A stretch of 64,000 nucleotides of DNA from Nitrosospira multiformis (GTDB lineage: Bacteria; Pseudomonadota; Gammaproteobacteria; Burkholderiales; Nitrosomonadaceae), in the NCBI RefSeq assembly GCF_900103165.1, contig NZ_FNKY01000001.1:3348001-3412000 (forward strand). Reading direction: 5' to 3'. The position numbers and the translations under genes are program-made. This document shows, piece after piece, positions 1 to 11,773 of this stretch (position 1 is its first letter; every line of letters starts with the position of its first letter). Below the pieces are notes generated by a model. The model saw nothing but the letters and a program-made list of their open reading frames with translations, ran no database searches and was not told the DNA's origin.

Positions 1-387
1 AATGGTGAGCTGGTGCTGGAGCGTCAGCATCGCTATCCGTTGCATCGGGATTTCTACGAACTGCCTGCTGGAAAAATTGATCCCGGCGAAGATCCACTGT
101 TATGCGCGCAGCGGGAGTTACTGGAAGAAACGGGCTATACGGCGGCAAGCTGGCGATATCTCGCCACTTTGCATCCCTGTATCGGTTATTCCGATGAGCG
201 GTTAATATATTATTTTGCCCAAGAGCTCAGTTTCCAAGGCGCAAACCTTGATGAAGGCGAACATCTGGAGATATTTACCCTCACGCTGGCTACGGCATTG
301 GAATGGGTAAAAACAGGCAAGATTACGGATAACAAAAGCGTTTCCGGCTTGTTCTGGGCGGAGAAGGTCTTACGCGAAGAATGGTAG
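1..387 (+). CDS. Nudix hydrolase, ADP-ribose pyrophosphatase-like (5' end outside window)
   Basis: The reading frame is open from the first base of the window, so the N-terminus is missing and the ATG at position 13 is probably internal. The frame carries a complete Nudix box, from the G of GKIDPGED to the REL..EETGY segment about 17 residues later. This motif binds the metal used to cleave nucleoside diphosphates linked to another moiety. The start resembles the ADP-ribose/ADP-sugar pyrophosphatase group, where a beta-strand reading like 'LVLERQHRYP' precedes the box. The C-terminal half is the usual helix and strand region. The exact substrate cannot be read from sequence. Confidence 0.85.
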   Translation, partial: NGELVLERQHRYPLHRDFYELPAGKIDPGEDPLLCAQRELLEETGYTAASWRYLATLHPCIGYSDERLIYYFAQELSFQGANLDEGEHLEIFTLTLATALEWVKTGKITDNKSVSGLFWAEKVLREEW

Positions 388-433
388 CAGGCTCCCTGAT
401 GCAATCATAGCGGGAGAAGCCGCCACAACAGGA

Positions 434-1282
434 TTATGGCATCCTGATTACGAGCGCTTCCGAGTTGGTTCCAGGGAAGCGAGGGTCGGCCATAACAATG
501 TGCTCAATTACCGTCCCCAATGACAGAAGGCTTAGCCTGAACCTGGCCACATCCCCGCAAAAGGTGAGACGGCATCCCGGCTGAGCAATACGCATAATCT
601 CTTTCTTACCTTTCTCCAAAGAACCATCCTTTGAAATAGGAGCATCTCTCAAACAGATGTCGCTTGCACATTGATCAGGAAGACTCGATGTTAGCGGCCG
701 TACAGGCCCTGGAAAAAAGTTGGGTAGAAAATCCTCAAATCCAAGGTATTTCGTCTCGCCCTCGCCACCGAGGTTGATCTTCCTGCCGCCACCCTTTGGG
801 TTGACTGGCGTTCCAAAGTGATTCACCTGGAAAGACACCGTGCCGTTCGGCCCTTGTCGAAATCCGCCGATGGGACACTTGCTGTGATCATGAGGGGCAC
901 CAGCAAGTGTTGTTGAAACGAATCTATCTTGTGCAGGACTCTCATTTTCAAGGATATCCATTTCCGTATCCAGACTCTTGATTGTCCTCTTGCCCACGAT
1001 ATCGTCTGCACTCGTTTGCCAAGGCTGAAGGATTCGCCGGGACGGGTGATTTTTGTATGCTTTGACCGCGGCTGCGGTCTTTGGACCATATGAGCCATCG
1101 ATGTCCAAATTGAAGTTTTCTCTACCCGGACCTCTGCTTAACTGGTTTAATGCGGTTTGAATTTTCTTGACATGCTCACCGTGGGCACCAGGTGTGATAT
1201 GGGCAGCGTCACTCACCAAGCATGCTTCGAGCTTGGGATCCGCTGTTGGGGTTGTAAACAACTGGGATATCAGCAGGCCCAT
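434..1282 (-). CDS. hypothetical protein with peptidoglycan-binding-like N-terminal region
   Basis: A 282-residue protein that I cannot assign to a named family. Residues about 30-90 look like a PGRP/peptidoglycan-binding-1 helical domain: HVKKIQTALNQL, then 'LDIDGSYGPKTAAAVKAYK', the classical D-G-x-Y/F-G-P-x-T pattern. The middle and C-terminal parts are polar, with 'GGGRKINLGGEGE' and several cysteines, and show no catalytic motif I recognise. No signal peptide or membrane segment is evident. It lies 73 bases downstream of dnaJ on the same strand but is unlikely to share its function. Proteins with such a domain are sometimes cargo or effectors of secretion systems; that is a guess here. 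Confidence 0.6.
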   Translation of the reverse strand: MGLLISQLFTTPTADPKLEACLVSDAAHITPGAHGEHVKKIQTALNQLSRGPGRENFNLDIDGSYGPKTAAAVKAYKNHPSRRILQPWQTSADDIVGKRTIKSLDTEMDILENESPAQDRFVSTTLAGAPHDHSKCPIGGFRQGPNGTVSFQVNHFGTPVNPKGGGRKINLGGEGETKYLGFEDFLPNFFPGPVRPLTSSLPDQCASDICLRDAPISKDGSLEKGKKEIMRIAQPGCRLTFCGDVARFRLSLLSLGTVIEHIVMADPRFPGTNSEALVIRMP

Positions 1283-1355
1283 ATCATCCTTTGTCTTCTC
1301 AATTTCTATTCTGGCAGTATAGGAATATTAACGCCATATATCCACCAGATAGGAT

Positions 1356-2462
1356 TTACTCCGCAAAGAACTCGCGTACCTTGTCCATCCAGGATTTCGC
1401 ACGGGGACTGTGACGGGAGTCATCTTGCTGATTGAGCGATTCCAGTTCCTGCAATAGTTCTTTTTGACGGGCGGTGAGCTTGACAGGGGTTTCCACCACA
1501 ACGTGACATAGCAAATCCCCCAATGCATTGCTGCGTACACCCTTGATCCCCTTGCCGCGCAGACGGAAAATTTTTCCGCTCTGTGTTTCCGCCGGCACCT
1601 TGATTTTGGCATGGCCATCGAGTGTCGGAATCTCGATTTCTCCACCCAGGGCAGCGGTGGTAAAACTTATCGGCATTTCGCAGTGCAAGTCGTTATGGTC
1701 GCGCTGAAAAACGGAATGCTGCGATAAATGAATCACCACATACAAATCTCCGGACGGACCATTGTTGACCCCCGCTTCGCCTTCCCCGGATAGACGAATG
1801 CGGTCGCCTTCATCCACCCCGGCCGGGATTTTTACCGACAGCGTTTTGTGTTGTTTGACGCGTCCCGCGCCATTGCATGTCACGCAAGGACTCGAAATAA
1901 ATTTGCCGCTGCCATGGCATTTGGGACATGTTTGCTGGATTGAGAAGAATCCCTGCTGCATTCTTACCTGACCATGCCCATTACAAGTCGGGCACGTGGT
2001 GGGAGAAGTGCCAGGCTTGGCACCGTTGCCATGGCAGCTTCCGCACATTTCCATGGTGGGAATACGGATTTTGGTTTCCGTTCCGCGCGCTGCCTGTTCA
2101 AGCGAGATTTCCAGGTTGTAGCGCAAATCGGCACCGCGATAGACGTTGGCGTGCCCGCCGCGTCCACCGAAGATATCGCCGAAGATATCGCCGAATGCGT
2201 CAGCAAATCCTTGAGCCCCGCCGCCACCCATATTGGGATCCACACCTGCATGACCATGCTGGTCATATGCCGCGCGCTTATGGGGATCGGAAAGTATTTC
2301 GTAAGCCTCTTTGGCTTCCTTGAAGTGTTCCTCCGACTTTGGACTATCCGGATTACGGTCTGGATGGTACTTCATCGCCAGCTTGCGATAAGCTTTCTTT
2401 ATTTCATCTTCGCTGGAGTCACGGTTGAGGCCCAGCACTTCATAGTAGTCGCGTTTGCTCAT
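1356..2462 (-). CDS. dnaJ: chaperone protein DnaJ (Hsp40)
   Basis: Co-chaperone that delivers unfolded clients to DnaK and stimulates its ATPase. All domains are present in 368 residues: the J domain (residues 1-70, with the HPD triad in YHPDRNP), a Gly/Phe-rich linker with '[13 protein letters not shown]', the cysteine-rich zinc domain with four CxxCxGxG repeats ([32 protein letters not shown]), and the C-terminal substrate-binding beta domain. Length is normal for the family. It follows dnaK by 137 bases on the same strand; no separate sigma-32 promoter was seen in the gap, so it is probably read from the grpE or dnaK promoters. Confidence 0.97.
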   Translation of the reverse strand: MSKRDYYEVLGLNRDSSEDEIKKAYRKLAMKYHPDRNPDSPKSEEHFKEAKEAYEILSDPHKRAAYDQHGHAGVDPNMGGGGAQGFADAFGDIFGDIFGGRGGHANVYRGADLRYNLEISLEQAARGTETKIRIPTMEMCGSCHGNGAKPGTSPTTCPTCNGHGQVRMQQGFFSIQQTCPKCHGSGKFISSPCVTCNGAGRVKQHKTLSVKIPAGVDEGDRIRLSGEGEAGVNNGPSGDLYVVIHLSQHSVFQRDHNDLHCEMPISFTTAALGGEIEIPTLDGHAKIKVPAETQSGKIFRLRGKGIKGVRSNALGDLLCHVVVETPVKLTARQKELLQELESLNQQDDSRHSPRAKSWMDKVREFFAE

Positions 2463-2599
2463 ATGGATTTTCTTAAAAATGGAAGCGCAGGAGATTCATT
2501 TCTACTGCTTTCTTCCGATAAAATGCCAAGCGCAGGGAGCGCAGAAGAATGATAGCTCATCTCTCCGCGACCCCTGCGCCTGGATGTATCAGTATCTCT

Positions 2600-4540
<1,941 letters not shown>

Positions 4541-4588
4541 GATTTGATCCTTGTAGTAGTAGTTTGTGCCGAATAATCGTTAATGCGT

Positions 4589-4617
4589 GAAATGGGGATT
4601 CAGGCCGGAATTTCAAG
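4589..4617 (-). promoter_or_regulatory. sigma-32 (heat shock) promoter of dnaK
   Basis: Read on the minus strand, CTTGAA (4612-4617) is followed after 14 bases by CCCCATTTC (4589-4597). This agrees very closely with the RpoH consensus CTTGAAA-N14-CCCCATNT. The dnaK start codon lies about 49 bases downstream. Assignment is by consensus only. Confidence 0.85.
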
Positions 4618-4626
4618 TCCAGAAAT

Positions 4627-5196
4627 CTATTTGGCCTTCGAAACCGATACCAGCGCAGGCCGGATTACACGGTCATTCAAAACGTAGCCTTTTTGCATTA
4701 CTTGCACGACGGTATTGGGAGCAAGGCTGGAATCCACCATACACATGGCCTGATGCAGATGCGGATCAAATTTTTCACCCGCCGGATTGATCAACTTGAT
4801 ATTGAATCTATCGAAAATGGCGGTGAGTTGCTTGAGAGTCAATTCCATGCCGCTTTTGAAATTCTCAACCGTCGCATTTTCCACCGCAAGCGCCGCCTCC
4901 AGGCTATCCATTACCGCTAGCAGTTCAGTGGAGAAATTTTCAATGGCGTATTTATGGGCATTGGTAACGTCGATCTGGGCGCGTTTCCGTATATTCTCGG
5001 CATCCGCCTTGGCACGCAGCCACGCATCATGATGTTCCTGCGCGTCAAGTTCGGCTTTCTTCAGTAATTGTTCCAGACTCGGCATCGTCTCCACCGCCGG
5101 TTCCGCTATCGTGTTTTCATTAGCCCCCGCGCTCACTGGGTCTGTGGTGACAGTCAATTCGGGCTGGTCTGGATTGGGTTGTTGTGTATCTGCCAT
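4627..5196 (-). CDS. grpE: nucleotide exchange factor GrpE
   Basis: Releases ADP from DnaK and so resets the chaperone cycle. The 189-residue protein has an acidic, disordered N-terminus, a long central helix (the region with '[20 protein letters not shown]'), and the C-terminal beta-wing containing the family signature '[15 protein letters not shown]' and a V-V-Q-V-M-Q-K-G-Y segment. A good Shine-Dalgarno (GAGGAG) precedes the ATG. It is the first gene of the grpE-dnaK-dnaJ run on this strand; no hrcA gene and no CIRCE operator are present nearby, so control is probably by sigma-32. Confidence 0.97.
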   Translation of the reverse strand: MADTQQPNPDQPELTVTTDPVSAGANENTIAEPAVETMPSLEQLLKKAELDAQEHHDAWLRAKADAENIRKRAQIDVTNAHKYAIENFSTELLAVMDSLEAALAVENATVENFKSGMELTLKQLTAIFDRFNIKLINPAGEKFDPHLHQAMCMVDSSLAPNTVVQVMQKGYVLNDRVIRPALVSVSKAK

Positions 5197-5221
5197 AGTT
5201 TCTCCTCATTTCAATTTAAAC

Positions 5222-5250
5222 TATATCGGGATGGTTTTTCCAATTTCAAG
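5222..5250 (-). promoter_or_regulatory. sigma-32 (heat shock) promoter of grpE
   Basis: On the minus strand CTTGAA (5245-5250) is followed after 14 bases by CCCGATATA (5222-5230). This is one mismatch from the CCCCATNTA consensus of RpoH promoters and has the same spacing as the dnaK promoter in this window. The grpE ATG is about 26 bases downstream. Confidence 0.8.
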
Positions 5251-5365
5251 ATCATGATTGCAGCTCGGCAGCCAACCCTGGTCGTATCGATAATGCCAGC
5301 GCAATACGGATAGCGTGAAACACTTGAAAAAAGTCTGCGGGACATAAACAACGAGGCAGAAATCT

Positions 5366-6769
<1,404 letters not shown>

Positions 6770-6779
6770 TCACTTTTCT

Positions 6780-6801
6780 GTTTAGCACCATAATGCTAAA
6801 C
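6780..6801. promoter_or_regulatory. perfect palindrome between purB and the GST gene (possible operator)
   Basis: GTTTAGCA (6780-6787), six bases CCATAA, then TGCTAAAC (6794-6801). It sits in the divergent intergenic region, 38 bases before the purB start and about 120 bases before the GST start. The layout and lack of a T-tract suggest an operator rather than a terminator. The regulator is unknown. Confidence 0.4.
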
Positions 6802-6920
6802 GCTATGAGTCTCTTGAATTTCACCTGCCGGCGCATTTTAACATAGCACCCCGGCTACGCCATGCGGTATGGAAAGCCGATATAATACGTACCTGAATAA
6901 AATTGCCGCCAAGGGATGTC

Positions 6921-7529
6921 ATGAAGCTTATAGGATCACTTACCAGTCCTTACGTGCGCAAGGTGCGCATCGTTCTGGCGGAAAAACGTATTGGTTATGA
7001 TTTTGAAGTGGATAGCCCATGGAACGCGAGTAGTCACGTGCCGAATCACAATCCCCTTGGAAAGATACCGGTACTCATTCTGGACGATGGCTCTTCTTTA
7101 TTCGATTCACGTGTAATCGTCGAATATCTCGACAGTGTCAATCCCGTCTCTCGTCTGATTCCCGAGCCCAGCCGGCAGCGCATTATGGTAAAACGCTGGG
7201 AGGCGCTGGCGGACGGCATCTGTGATGCCGCCGCCGCCGTATTCCTTGAACGCAAACGGCCTGACACCGGACAAAGCGCGGAATGGATCTCGCGCCAGCT
7301 GACAAAGGTCACCCAAGGCCTGGAAGCAGCTGCCCGGGAACTGGATGACAAAAAATGGTGCGATGGCAATACCTACACGCTGGCCGACATCGCGCTGGGC
7401 TGCACACTGGGGTATCTGGCTTTTCGCTTTTCCGAAATCGAATGGCGCAATACGTCACCCAATCTCGCAGAACTCTCCGACAGACTGGAAAAGCGGACTC
7501 CATTCATGGAGACGGCGCCAAGAGAATGA
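6921..7529 (+). CDS. glutathione S-transferase family protein
   Basis: Thioredoxin-fold GST-like protein of about 202 residues. The N-terminal domain begins MKLIGSLTSPYVRKVRI, where the S-P-Y-V-R-K pattern is typical of bacterial GSTs of the YibF type, and it contains 'NPLGKIPVLILDDGSSLFDS' (cis-proline and the glutathione gamma-glutamyl binding E/D-S region, here D-S). The C-terminal domain is all-helical with 'TYTLADIALGC', the conserved N-capping box. I prefer the ATG at 6921, since AAGG lies about 7 bases upstream, over the in-frame TTG at 6903. It is convergent with mnmA. The substrate is unknown. Confidence 0.88.
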   Translation: MKLIGSLTSPYVRKVRIVLAEKRIGYDFEVDSPWNASSHVPNHNPLGKIPVLILDDGSSLFDSRVIVEYLDSVNPVSRLIPEPSRQRIMVKRWEALADGICDAAAAVFLERKRPDTGQSAEWISRQLTKVTQGLEAAARELDDKKWCDGNTYTLADIALGCTLGYLAFRFSEIEWRNTSPNLAELSDRLEKRTPFMETAPRE

Positions 7530-7562
7530 AAAGCGGAATGAAAAGCAGGAACTGAAAATGGA

Positions 7563-8645
7563 TTATTCATCCGTGATGATTCCTCCTCCAAGACACACCT
7601 TGCTCTCGTAAACGACGACTGATTGTCCCGGCGTCACCGCCCATTGAGGCTGGGCAAATTCAATTTTGCATTGGTCCTGTCCGATATGCGCGATAGCACA
7701 GGGGGCATCCGGTTGGCGATAACGGGTTTTGGCAGCATAAACCCAGTTGCAATGCGGCTCGCGGCCGCTTATCCATGTCAGGTCACCGGCATTGAGCGCG
7801 GGCCGGAATAAATCCGGGTGATCATGGCCCTGGATCACGGTCAGGATATTCCGTGCCATATCCTTGGCTGAAACGAACCAGGGCTCGCCATCGCCGTCCC
7901 TTGTCCCGCCGATGCCCAATCCCTGCCGTTGGCCAATGGTGTAATACATCAGCCCGACGTGCTTCCCCATGACGGTGCCATCCGGTGTTTGTATCTCTCC
8001 CGGTTCATGCGGCACGTAACGGTTGAGAAATTCCCGGAACGGCCTCTCCCCAATAAAACAGATTCCAGTACTGTCTTTCTTGGAAAAATTCGGTAATTCG
8101 TGATTCCTGGCGATTTTACGTACATCGCGTTTGTAAAGATGGCCAATCGGAAATAGCGTTCTGGAGAGTTGCTGCTGGTTCAAACGATAGAGAAAGTAAC
8201 TCTGGTCCTTCGTCCCATCCTCGCCTTTCAGCAACTGGAACAGACCGTCTATTTCGCGTACCTGCGCATAATGACCGGTAGCGATATGGTCAGCGCCGAG
8301 CCCGACCGCGTGGTCGAGAAACGCCTTGAACTTGATTTCGGCATTACACAGAACATCCGGATTAGGCGTTCGCCCGGCTTTGTATTCGGCAAGAAACTGA
8401 TTGAATACACGCTCCTTGTATTCCGCCGAGAAGTTCACCGCTTCCAGAGGAATTCCGATGATATCCGCTACCGAGGCGGCATCGATCAAATCCTGCCGGG
8501 ATGAACAATACTCGCTGGTGTCATCGTCTTCCCAGTTCTTCATGAAAAGACCGACGACGTCGTAGCCTTGCTGTTTCAATAACAGCGCGGCGACGGATGA
8601 ATCCACTCCGCCCGACATGCCGACCACCACACGTTGTTTACCCAT
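7563..8645 (-). CDS. mnmA: tRNA-specific 2-thiouridylase MnmA
   Basis: Inserts sulfur at C2 of the wobble uridine in Lys, Glu and Gln tRNAs, using ATP and persulfide relayed from IscS/Tus proteins. The 360-residue length is normal. The PP-loop SGGVDSS lies at residues 11-17. The two catalytic cysteines are visible, Cys100 ([12 protein letters not shown]) and Cys196 ([12 protein letters not shown]). The C-terminal beta domain carries '[17 protein letters not shown]'. It is 20 bases downstream of a Nudix gene on the same strand and is probably cotranscribed with it, an arrangement common in proteobacteria. Confidence 0.97.
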   Translation of the reverse strand: MGKQRVVVGMSGGVDSSVAALLLKQQGYDVVGLFMKNWEDDDTSEYCSSRQDLIDAASVADIIGIPLEAVNFSAEYKERVFNQFLAEYKAGRTPNPDVLCNAEIKFKAFLDHAVGLGADHIATGHYAQVREIDGLFQLLKGEDGTKDQSYFLYRLNQQQLSRTLFPIGHLYKRDVRKIARNHELPNFSKKDSTGICFIGERPFREFLNRYVPHEPGEIQTPDGTVMGKHVGLMYYTIGQRQGLGIGGTRDGDGEPWFVSAKDMARNILTVIQGHDHPDLFRPALNAGDLTWISGREPHCNWVYAAKTRYRQPDAPCAIAHIGQDQCKIEFAQPQWAVTPGQSVVVYESKVCLGGGIITDE

Positions 8646-8665
8646 TGCTTCCAGCGAATTCAGAT

Positions 8666-9133
8666 TTAATCGTAATGAGTAAGGATATCCAAAGAGTAGT
8701 GCTTACCTGCCAAATGATCTTCGACACACTTCATCACCAGCGGACTGCGGTGACGATCGGTCATTTCGCGGATTTCATCGACGCAAAACCATCCTGCGCG
8801 CAATATTCCTGCATCCAGCGGACGATCGGGATCATGGTCAGTGACAGAACCGGCAAAAGCAAAGCGCAGATAGGTAACGTTGTCGGCATGAGAGTGCCAG
8901 CGGTAAATTCCCAGCACCCATTGCGGAGCAAAAGTATAACCGGTTTCTTCCAGAGTTTCCCGAACCGCTCCCTGAACGATGGATTCATCCGGCTCAAGGT
9001 GTCCCGCTGGCTGATTGAACAATACACCGCTACTGGTTTGCTCCTCGACCAGCAAGTATTTTCCATCTTGCTCCACCACCGCCGCTACCGTGACATTGGG
9101 CTTCCAGATCATAATCTCTTGAGTGACTTCCAT
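8666..9133 (-). CDS. nudJ: Nudix hydrolase, NudJ-like phosphatase
   Basis: A 155-residue Nudix protein with the box running from GHLEPDESI to [11 protein letters not shown]. The start '[20 protein letters not shown]' and the '[12 protein letters not shown]' segment resemble NudJ (YmfB), which hydrolyses nucleoside triphosphates and thiamine pyrophosphate in E. coli. It precedes mnmA by 20 bases on the same strand, as in many gamma- and betaproteobacteria, which supports the NudJ assignment. Substrate is inferred from the family only. Confidence 0.85.
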   Translation of the reverse strand: MEVTQEIMIWKPNVTVAAVVEQDGKYLLVEEQTSSGVLFNQPAGHLEPDESIVQGAVRETLEETGYTFAPQWVLGIYRWHSHADNVTYLRFAFAGSVTDHDPDRPLDAGILRAGWFCVDEIREMTDRHRSPLVMKCVEDHLAGKHYSLDILTHYD

Positions 9134-9292
9134 ATTCTAAAAAAGAAGCAAGGGCGCCCAGCCCGTATTCTATCGTCACTACCCGGCAGAAAGAAATAAT
9201 GATGAAGAGCCGCCGAAAAATTTCAGTACCCGTCACGCGCACTTTGCCACATCCCAGTTATGGAGGATATCAATCTTCAAACGGTAGATTGC

Positions 9293-9482
9293 AACCCAGA
9301 TAATCCATTAGGACGCGAGATGATGGCGAGGCAGGTTGCGAGACAGTTTTGCCGGTTGAGAGAAATCCATAGCTGGGTCTATGGACGCCGCGCTGGTGGC
9401 AAAAACAGCGGCAAAAATGGCCGCAAACTGCCCGTCAGCACTCGAGTAGGCTCGCAGAGCCGCCTAATGGATTATCTGGGTT
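9293..9482. repeat. 190 bp element with 20 bp perfect inverted ends (MITE-like)
   Basis: The left end (9293-9312) and right end (9463-9482) are exact reverse complements over 20 bases, starting AACCCAGATAATCC. The interior has no convincing gene but holds a small hairpin (CCATAG 9367-9372, CTATGG 9379-9384). No clear target duplication flanks it. It occupies most of the otherwise empty 461 bp between the NudJ-like gene and icd. The structure fits a miniature inverted-repeat element or the deleted remnant of an insertion sequence; the parent element is not in the window. Confidence 0.6.
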
Positions 9483-9594
9483 CAATGCATACACACGTTA
9501 GCGCTTCTCTCCAAAACACGAGTAAAATGGCTGGTTTGCATGTTTTTGCTCGCGCAATCCTTGCACCATTCATTATTAATTATCGGGAGACACC

Positions 9595-10845
9595 ATGTAC
9601 CAGCACATCAGGACGCCGGCCGAAGGCGAAAAAATCCGGGTCAATGAAGATTTTTCCTTAAGTGTGCCGGATAACCCTGTTATTCCGTTCATCGAAGGTG
9701 ACGGGATCGGCGTAGACATTACGCCCGTGATGAAAAAAGTCGTGGATGCGGCGGTAAGCCGGGCTTATGGCGGCAAGCACAAGATTTCCTGGATGGAAAT
9801 TTATGCCGGCGAGAAATCGAACCAGGTATACGGTGAAAACGTGTGGCTGCCCGATGAAACGTTGGAGGCTGCACGGGAGTATGTGGTTTCCATCAAGGGA
9901 CCGCTGACTACACCGGTCGGTGGCGGCATCCGTTCCATTAACGTGGCCCTGCGCCAACAACTTGATCTCTATGTGTGCCTGCGCCCCGTGCGTTACTTTC
10001 AGGGCGTACCAAGCCCGCTAAAGAATCCGGAAAAAACCGATATGGTGATTTTCCGCGAGAATTCGGAAGACATTTACGCGGGTATTGAATGGGAAGCCGG
10101 GTCGGAGGATGCGAAAAAGGTCATCAATTTTTTGATGAATGATATGGGTGTCACCAAGATACGCTTTCCACAAACGTCTGGAATCGGCATCAAGCCGGTA
10201 TCCAGTGAAGGTACCGAACGTCTGGTGCGCAAGGCCATACAGTATGCGATCGATAACAAGCGCCGCTCGGTCACGTTGGTGCATAAGGGCAACATCATGA
10301 AATTCACCGAAGGTGCGTTCAAGAATTGGGGCTATGCATTGGCGGCGAGGGAGTTCGGAGCAATCCCGCTGGACGGTGGGCCATGGATGAAATTGCCCGA
10401 AGACAAGGGCGGGATCGTTATCAAAGATGTCATCGCGGACGCTTTTCTGCAACAGATCTTGTTGCGCCCGGAGGAATATGATGTGATTGCCACATTGAAT
10501 CTGAACGGTGACTACGTTTCCGATGCTTTGGCGGCGCAGGTGGGTGGCATCGGCATAGCGCCGGGCGCCAATCTCAGCGACTCGATTGCGATATTCGAGG
10601 CAACGCATGGCACCGCGCCGAAATACGCGGGAAAGGATCAGGTTAATCCGGGGTCGCTCGTCCTGTCGGCGGAAATGATGCTACGGCACATAGGCTGGAG
10701 CGAGGCCGCTGATCTGATGGTTCGCGCGATGGAGAGAACCATCCAGGATAGCGTGGTGACTTATGACTTTGCACGCCAAATGTCCGATGCCCAGAAAGTC
10801 TCATGTTCGGCATTCGGCGAGGCATTGATCAGCAGAATGACCTGA
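9595..10845 (+). CDS. icd: isocitrate dehydrogenase, NADP-dependent
   Basis: TCA-cycle enzyme converting isocitrate to 2-oxoglutarate, CO2 and NADPH. The 416-residue protein aligns along its length with the E. coli-type homodimeric enzyme. The substrate-binding Ser is in [13 protein letters not shown] (Ser114, equivalent to the Ser phosphorylated by AceK in E. coli). NADP preference is suggested by the Lys-Tyr pair in [17 protein letters not shown] ribosome site precedes the ATG. It is monocistronic and ends in a strong bidirectional terminator shared with the cold-shock gene. No aceK is in the window, so phosphorylation control cannot be inferred. Confidence 0.97.
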   Translation: MYQHIRTPAEGEKIRVNEDFSLSVPDNPVIPFIEGDGIGVDITPVMKKVVDAAVSRAYGGKHKISWMEIYAGEKSNQVYGENVWLPDETLEAAREYVVSIKGPLTTPVGGGIRSINVALRQQLDLYVCLRPVRYFQGVPSPLKNPEKTDMVIFRENSEDIYAGIEWEAGSEDAKKVINFLMNDMGVTKIRFPQTSGIGIKPVSSEGTERLVRKAIQYAIDNKRRSVTLVHKGNIMKFTEGAFKNWGYALAAREFGAIPLDGGPWMKLPEDKGGIVIKDVIADAFLQQILLRPEEYDVIATLNLNGDYVSDALAAQVGGIGIAPGANLSDSIAIFEATHGTAPKYAGKDQVNPGSLVLSAEMMLRHIGWSEAADLMVRAMERTIQDSVVTYDFARQMSDAQKVSCSAFGEALISRMT

Positions 10846-10871
10846 TCCTCTTCGTAATTGCATGCTTGAAA

Positions 10872-10905
10872 AAAACCCCTTGCCGTTTTAACGGCAAGGG
10901 GTTTT
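10872..10905. terminator. bidirectional rho-independent terminator (icd / cold-shock gene)
   Basis: A perfect 16 bp stem (10872-10887 with 10890-10905) begins AAAACCCC and ends GGGGTTTT, with a two-base loop. The A/T runs on both sides let it work in both directions for the convergent icd and cspA genes. Confidence 0.95.
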
Positions 10906-10960
10906 GTATAATCCTGTAATTACAAGCTGGTCGCCGTTTTACCGCGCCAGCAGTGGATCA

Positions 10961-11164
10961 CTAGGCAGACTGAATGTTTGATGCTTGCTTGCCCTTCGGA
11001 CCCTGTGTGACTTCGAAACTCACTTTTTGACCTTCCTTGAGAGTTTTGAACCCGGACATATTGATTGCGGAGAAATGAGCAAATAAATCTTCGCTACCAT
11101 CATCCGGGGTGATGAAACCAAAACCCTTGGAGTCGTTGAACCATTTCACTGTACCTGTTGCCAT
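10961..11164 (-). CDS. cspA: cold-shock protein, CspA family
   Basis: A 67-residue single OB-fold RNA chaperone that melts RNA structure. RNP1 (KGFGFI, residues 13-18) and an RNP2 variant (DLFAHF instead of the usual VFVHF) are visible, with '[20 protein letters not shown]' at the start. The upstream gap to clpS is 299 bases, long enough for the structured leader that many cold-induced csp mRNAs carry, though I did not fold it. The family contains both cold-induced and constitutive members, so cold induction here is uncertain. Confidence 0.95.
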   Translation of the reverse strand: MATGTVKWFNDSKGFGFITPDDGSEDLFAHFSAINMSGFKTLKEGQKVSFEVTQGPKGKQASNIQSA

Positions 11165-11463
11165 TATTGCTTCCTATAAAAAAACCGGGCCGGAAACCCG
11201 AACACTGTTTGAGTTTCAAGACCGCAAAACGGCTGTAACCGGTACTGCAGAGAGCTTGAAGCCAAACGCCAAGAGCCGTTTTACGCAAATCTGTTGTTCA
11301 AGTCAAGTAGTCATTCACTTATTTTATAGAATTGCAATAGAAAAATTTTCTCAAGGTACTTGAATATTTCGGTGTAATCATCAAATATGTTAGTGGAGGC
11401 ACATTCAGTTATAGTTACGAGTAACGCGCTAACTGATGAGCAAACGAGATAGGAAGTCATGAT

Positions 11464-11772
11464 ATGGCAACGAGAGATCATGGGGATGTTGTCCTGGAGG
11501 CTAAAAAGAGTAAACTCAAGCCGCCACCCATGTTTAAAGTAATATTGCTGAATGATGATTTCACGCCGATGGATTTCGTAATAACTGTGTTGCAGACTTT
11601 TTTTTCCATGAATCGAGAACAGGCAACACAAATTATGCTCAAAGTTCATATAGACGGTGCTGGAGTCTGCGGGGTTTATCCCAATGATGTCGCTATCACC
11701 AAGGTTGAGCAGGTGGTCACATTTGCAAGGCAGCATCAACATCCGCTTAGATGCGTGATGGAGGAGACATGA
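11464..11772 (+). CDS. clpS: ATP-dependent Clp protease adaptor ClpS
   Basis: Adaptor that hands N-degron substrates to ClpAP. The 102-residue protein has the core '[16 protein letters not shown]', where the N-D-D-x-T/Y-P motif forms part of the N-end residue pocket, and '[18 protein letters not shown]', equivalent to the H-x-x-G-x-G-x-C-G-x-Y signature. It is immediately upstream of clpA with a single base between stop and start, the classic clpS-clpA operon. Confidence 0.97.
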   Translation: MATRDHGDVVLEAKKSKLKPPPMFKVILLNDDFTPMDFVITVLQTFFSMNREQATQIMLKVHIDGAGVCGVYPNDVAITKVEQVVTFARQHQHPLRCVMEET

Positions 11773-11773
11773 A

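Noticed and set aside
5197-5365. CIRCE operator upstream of grpE
   Set aside because: The TTAGCACTC-N9-GAGTGCTAA pattern is absent. The TTTAGCA/TGCTAAA palindrome at 6780-6801 resembles half of it only superficially and is in front of purB.
9260-9661. 133-codon open frame overlapping the inverted-repeat element and the start of icd
   Set aside because: It runs through both inverted ends and into icd in another frame, has no ribosome site and its translation is low-complexity basic sequence.
11358-11390. Sigma-32 promoter upstream of clpS
   Set aside because: CTTGAA is present at about 11358 but no CCCCAT-like -10 lies at the correct distance.
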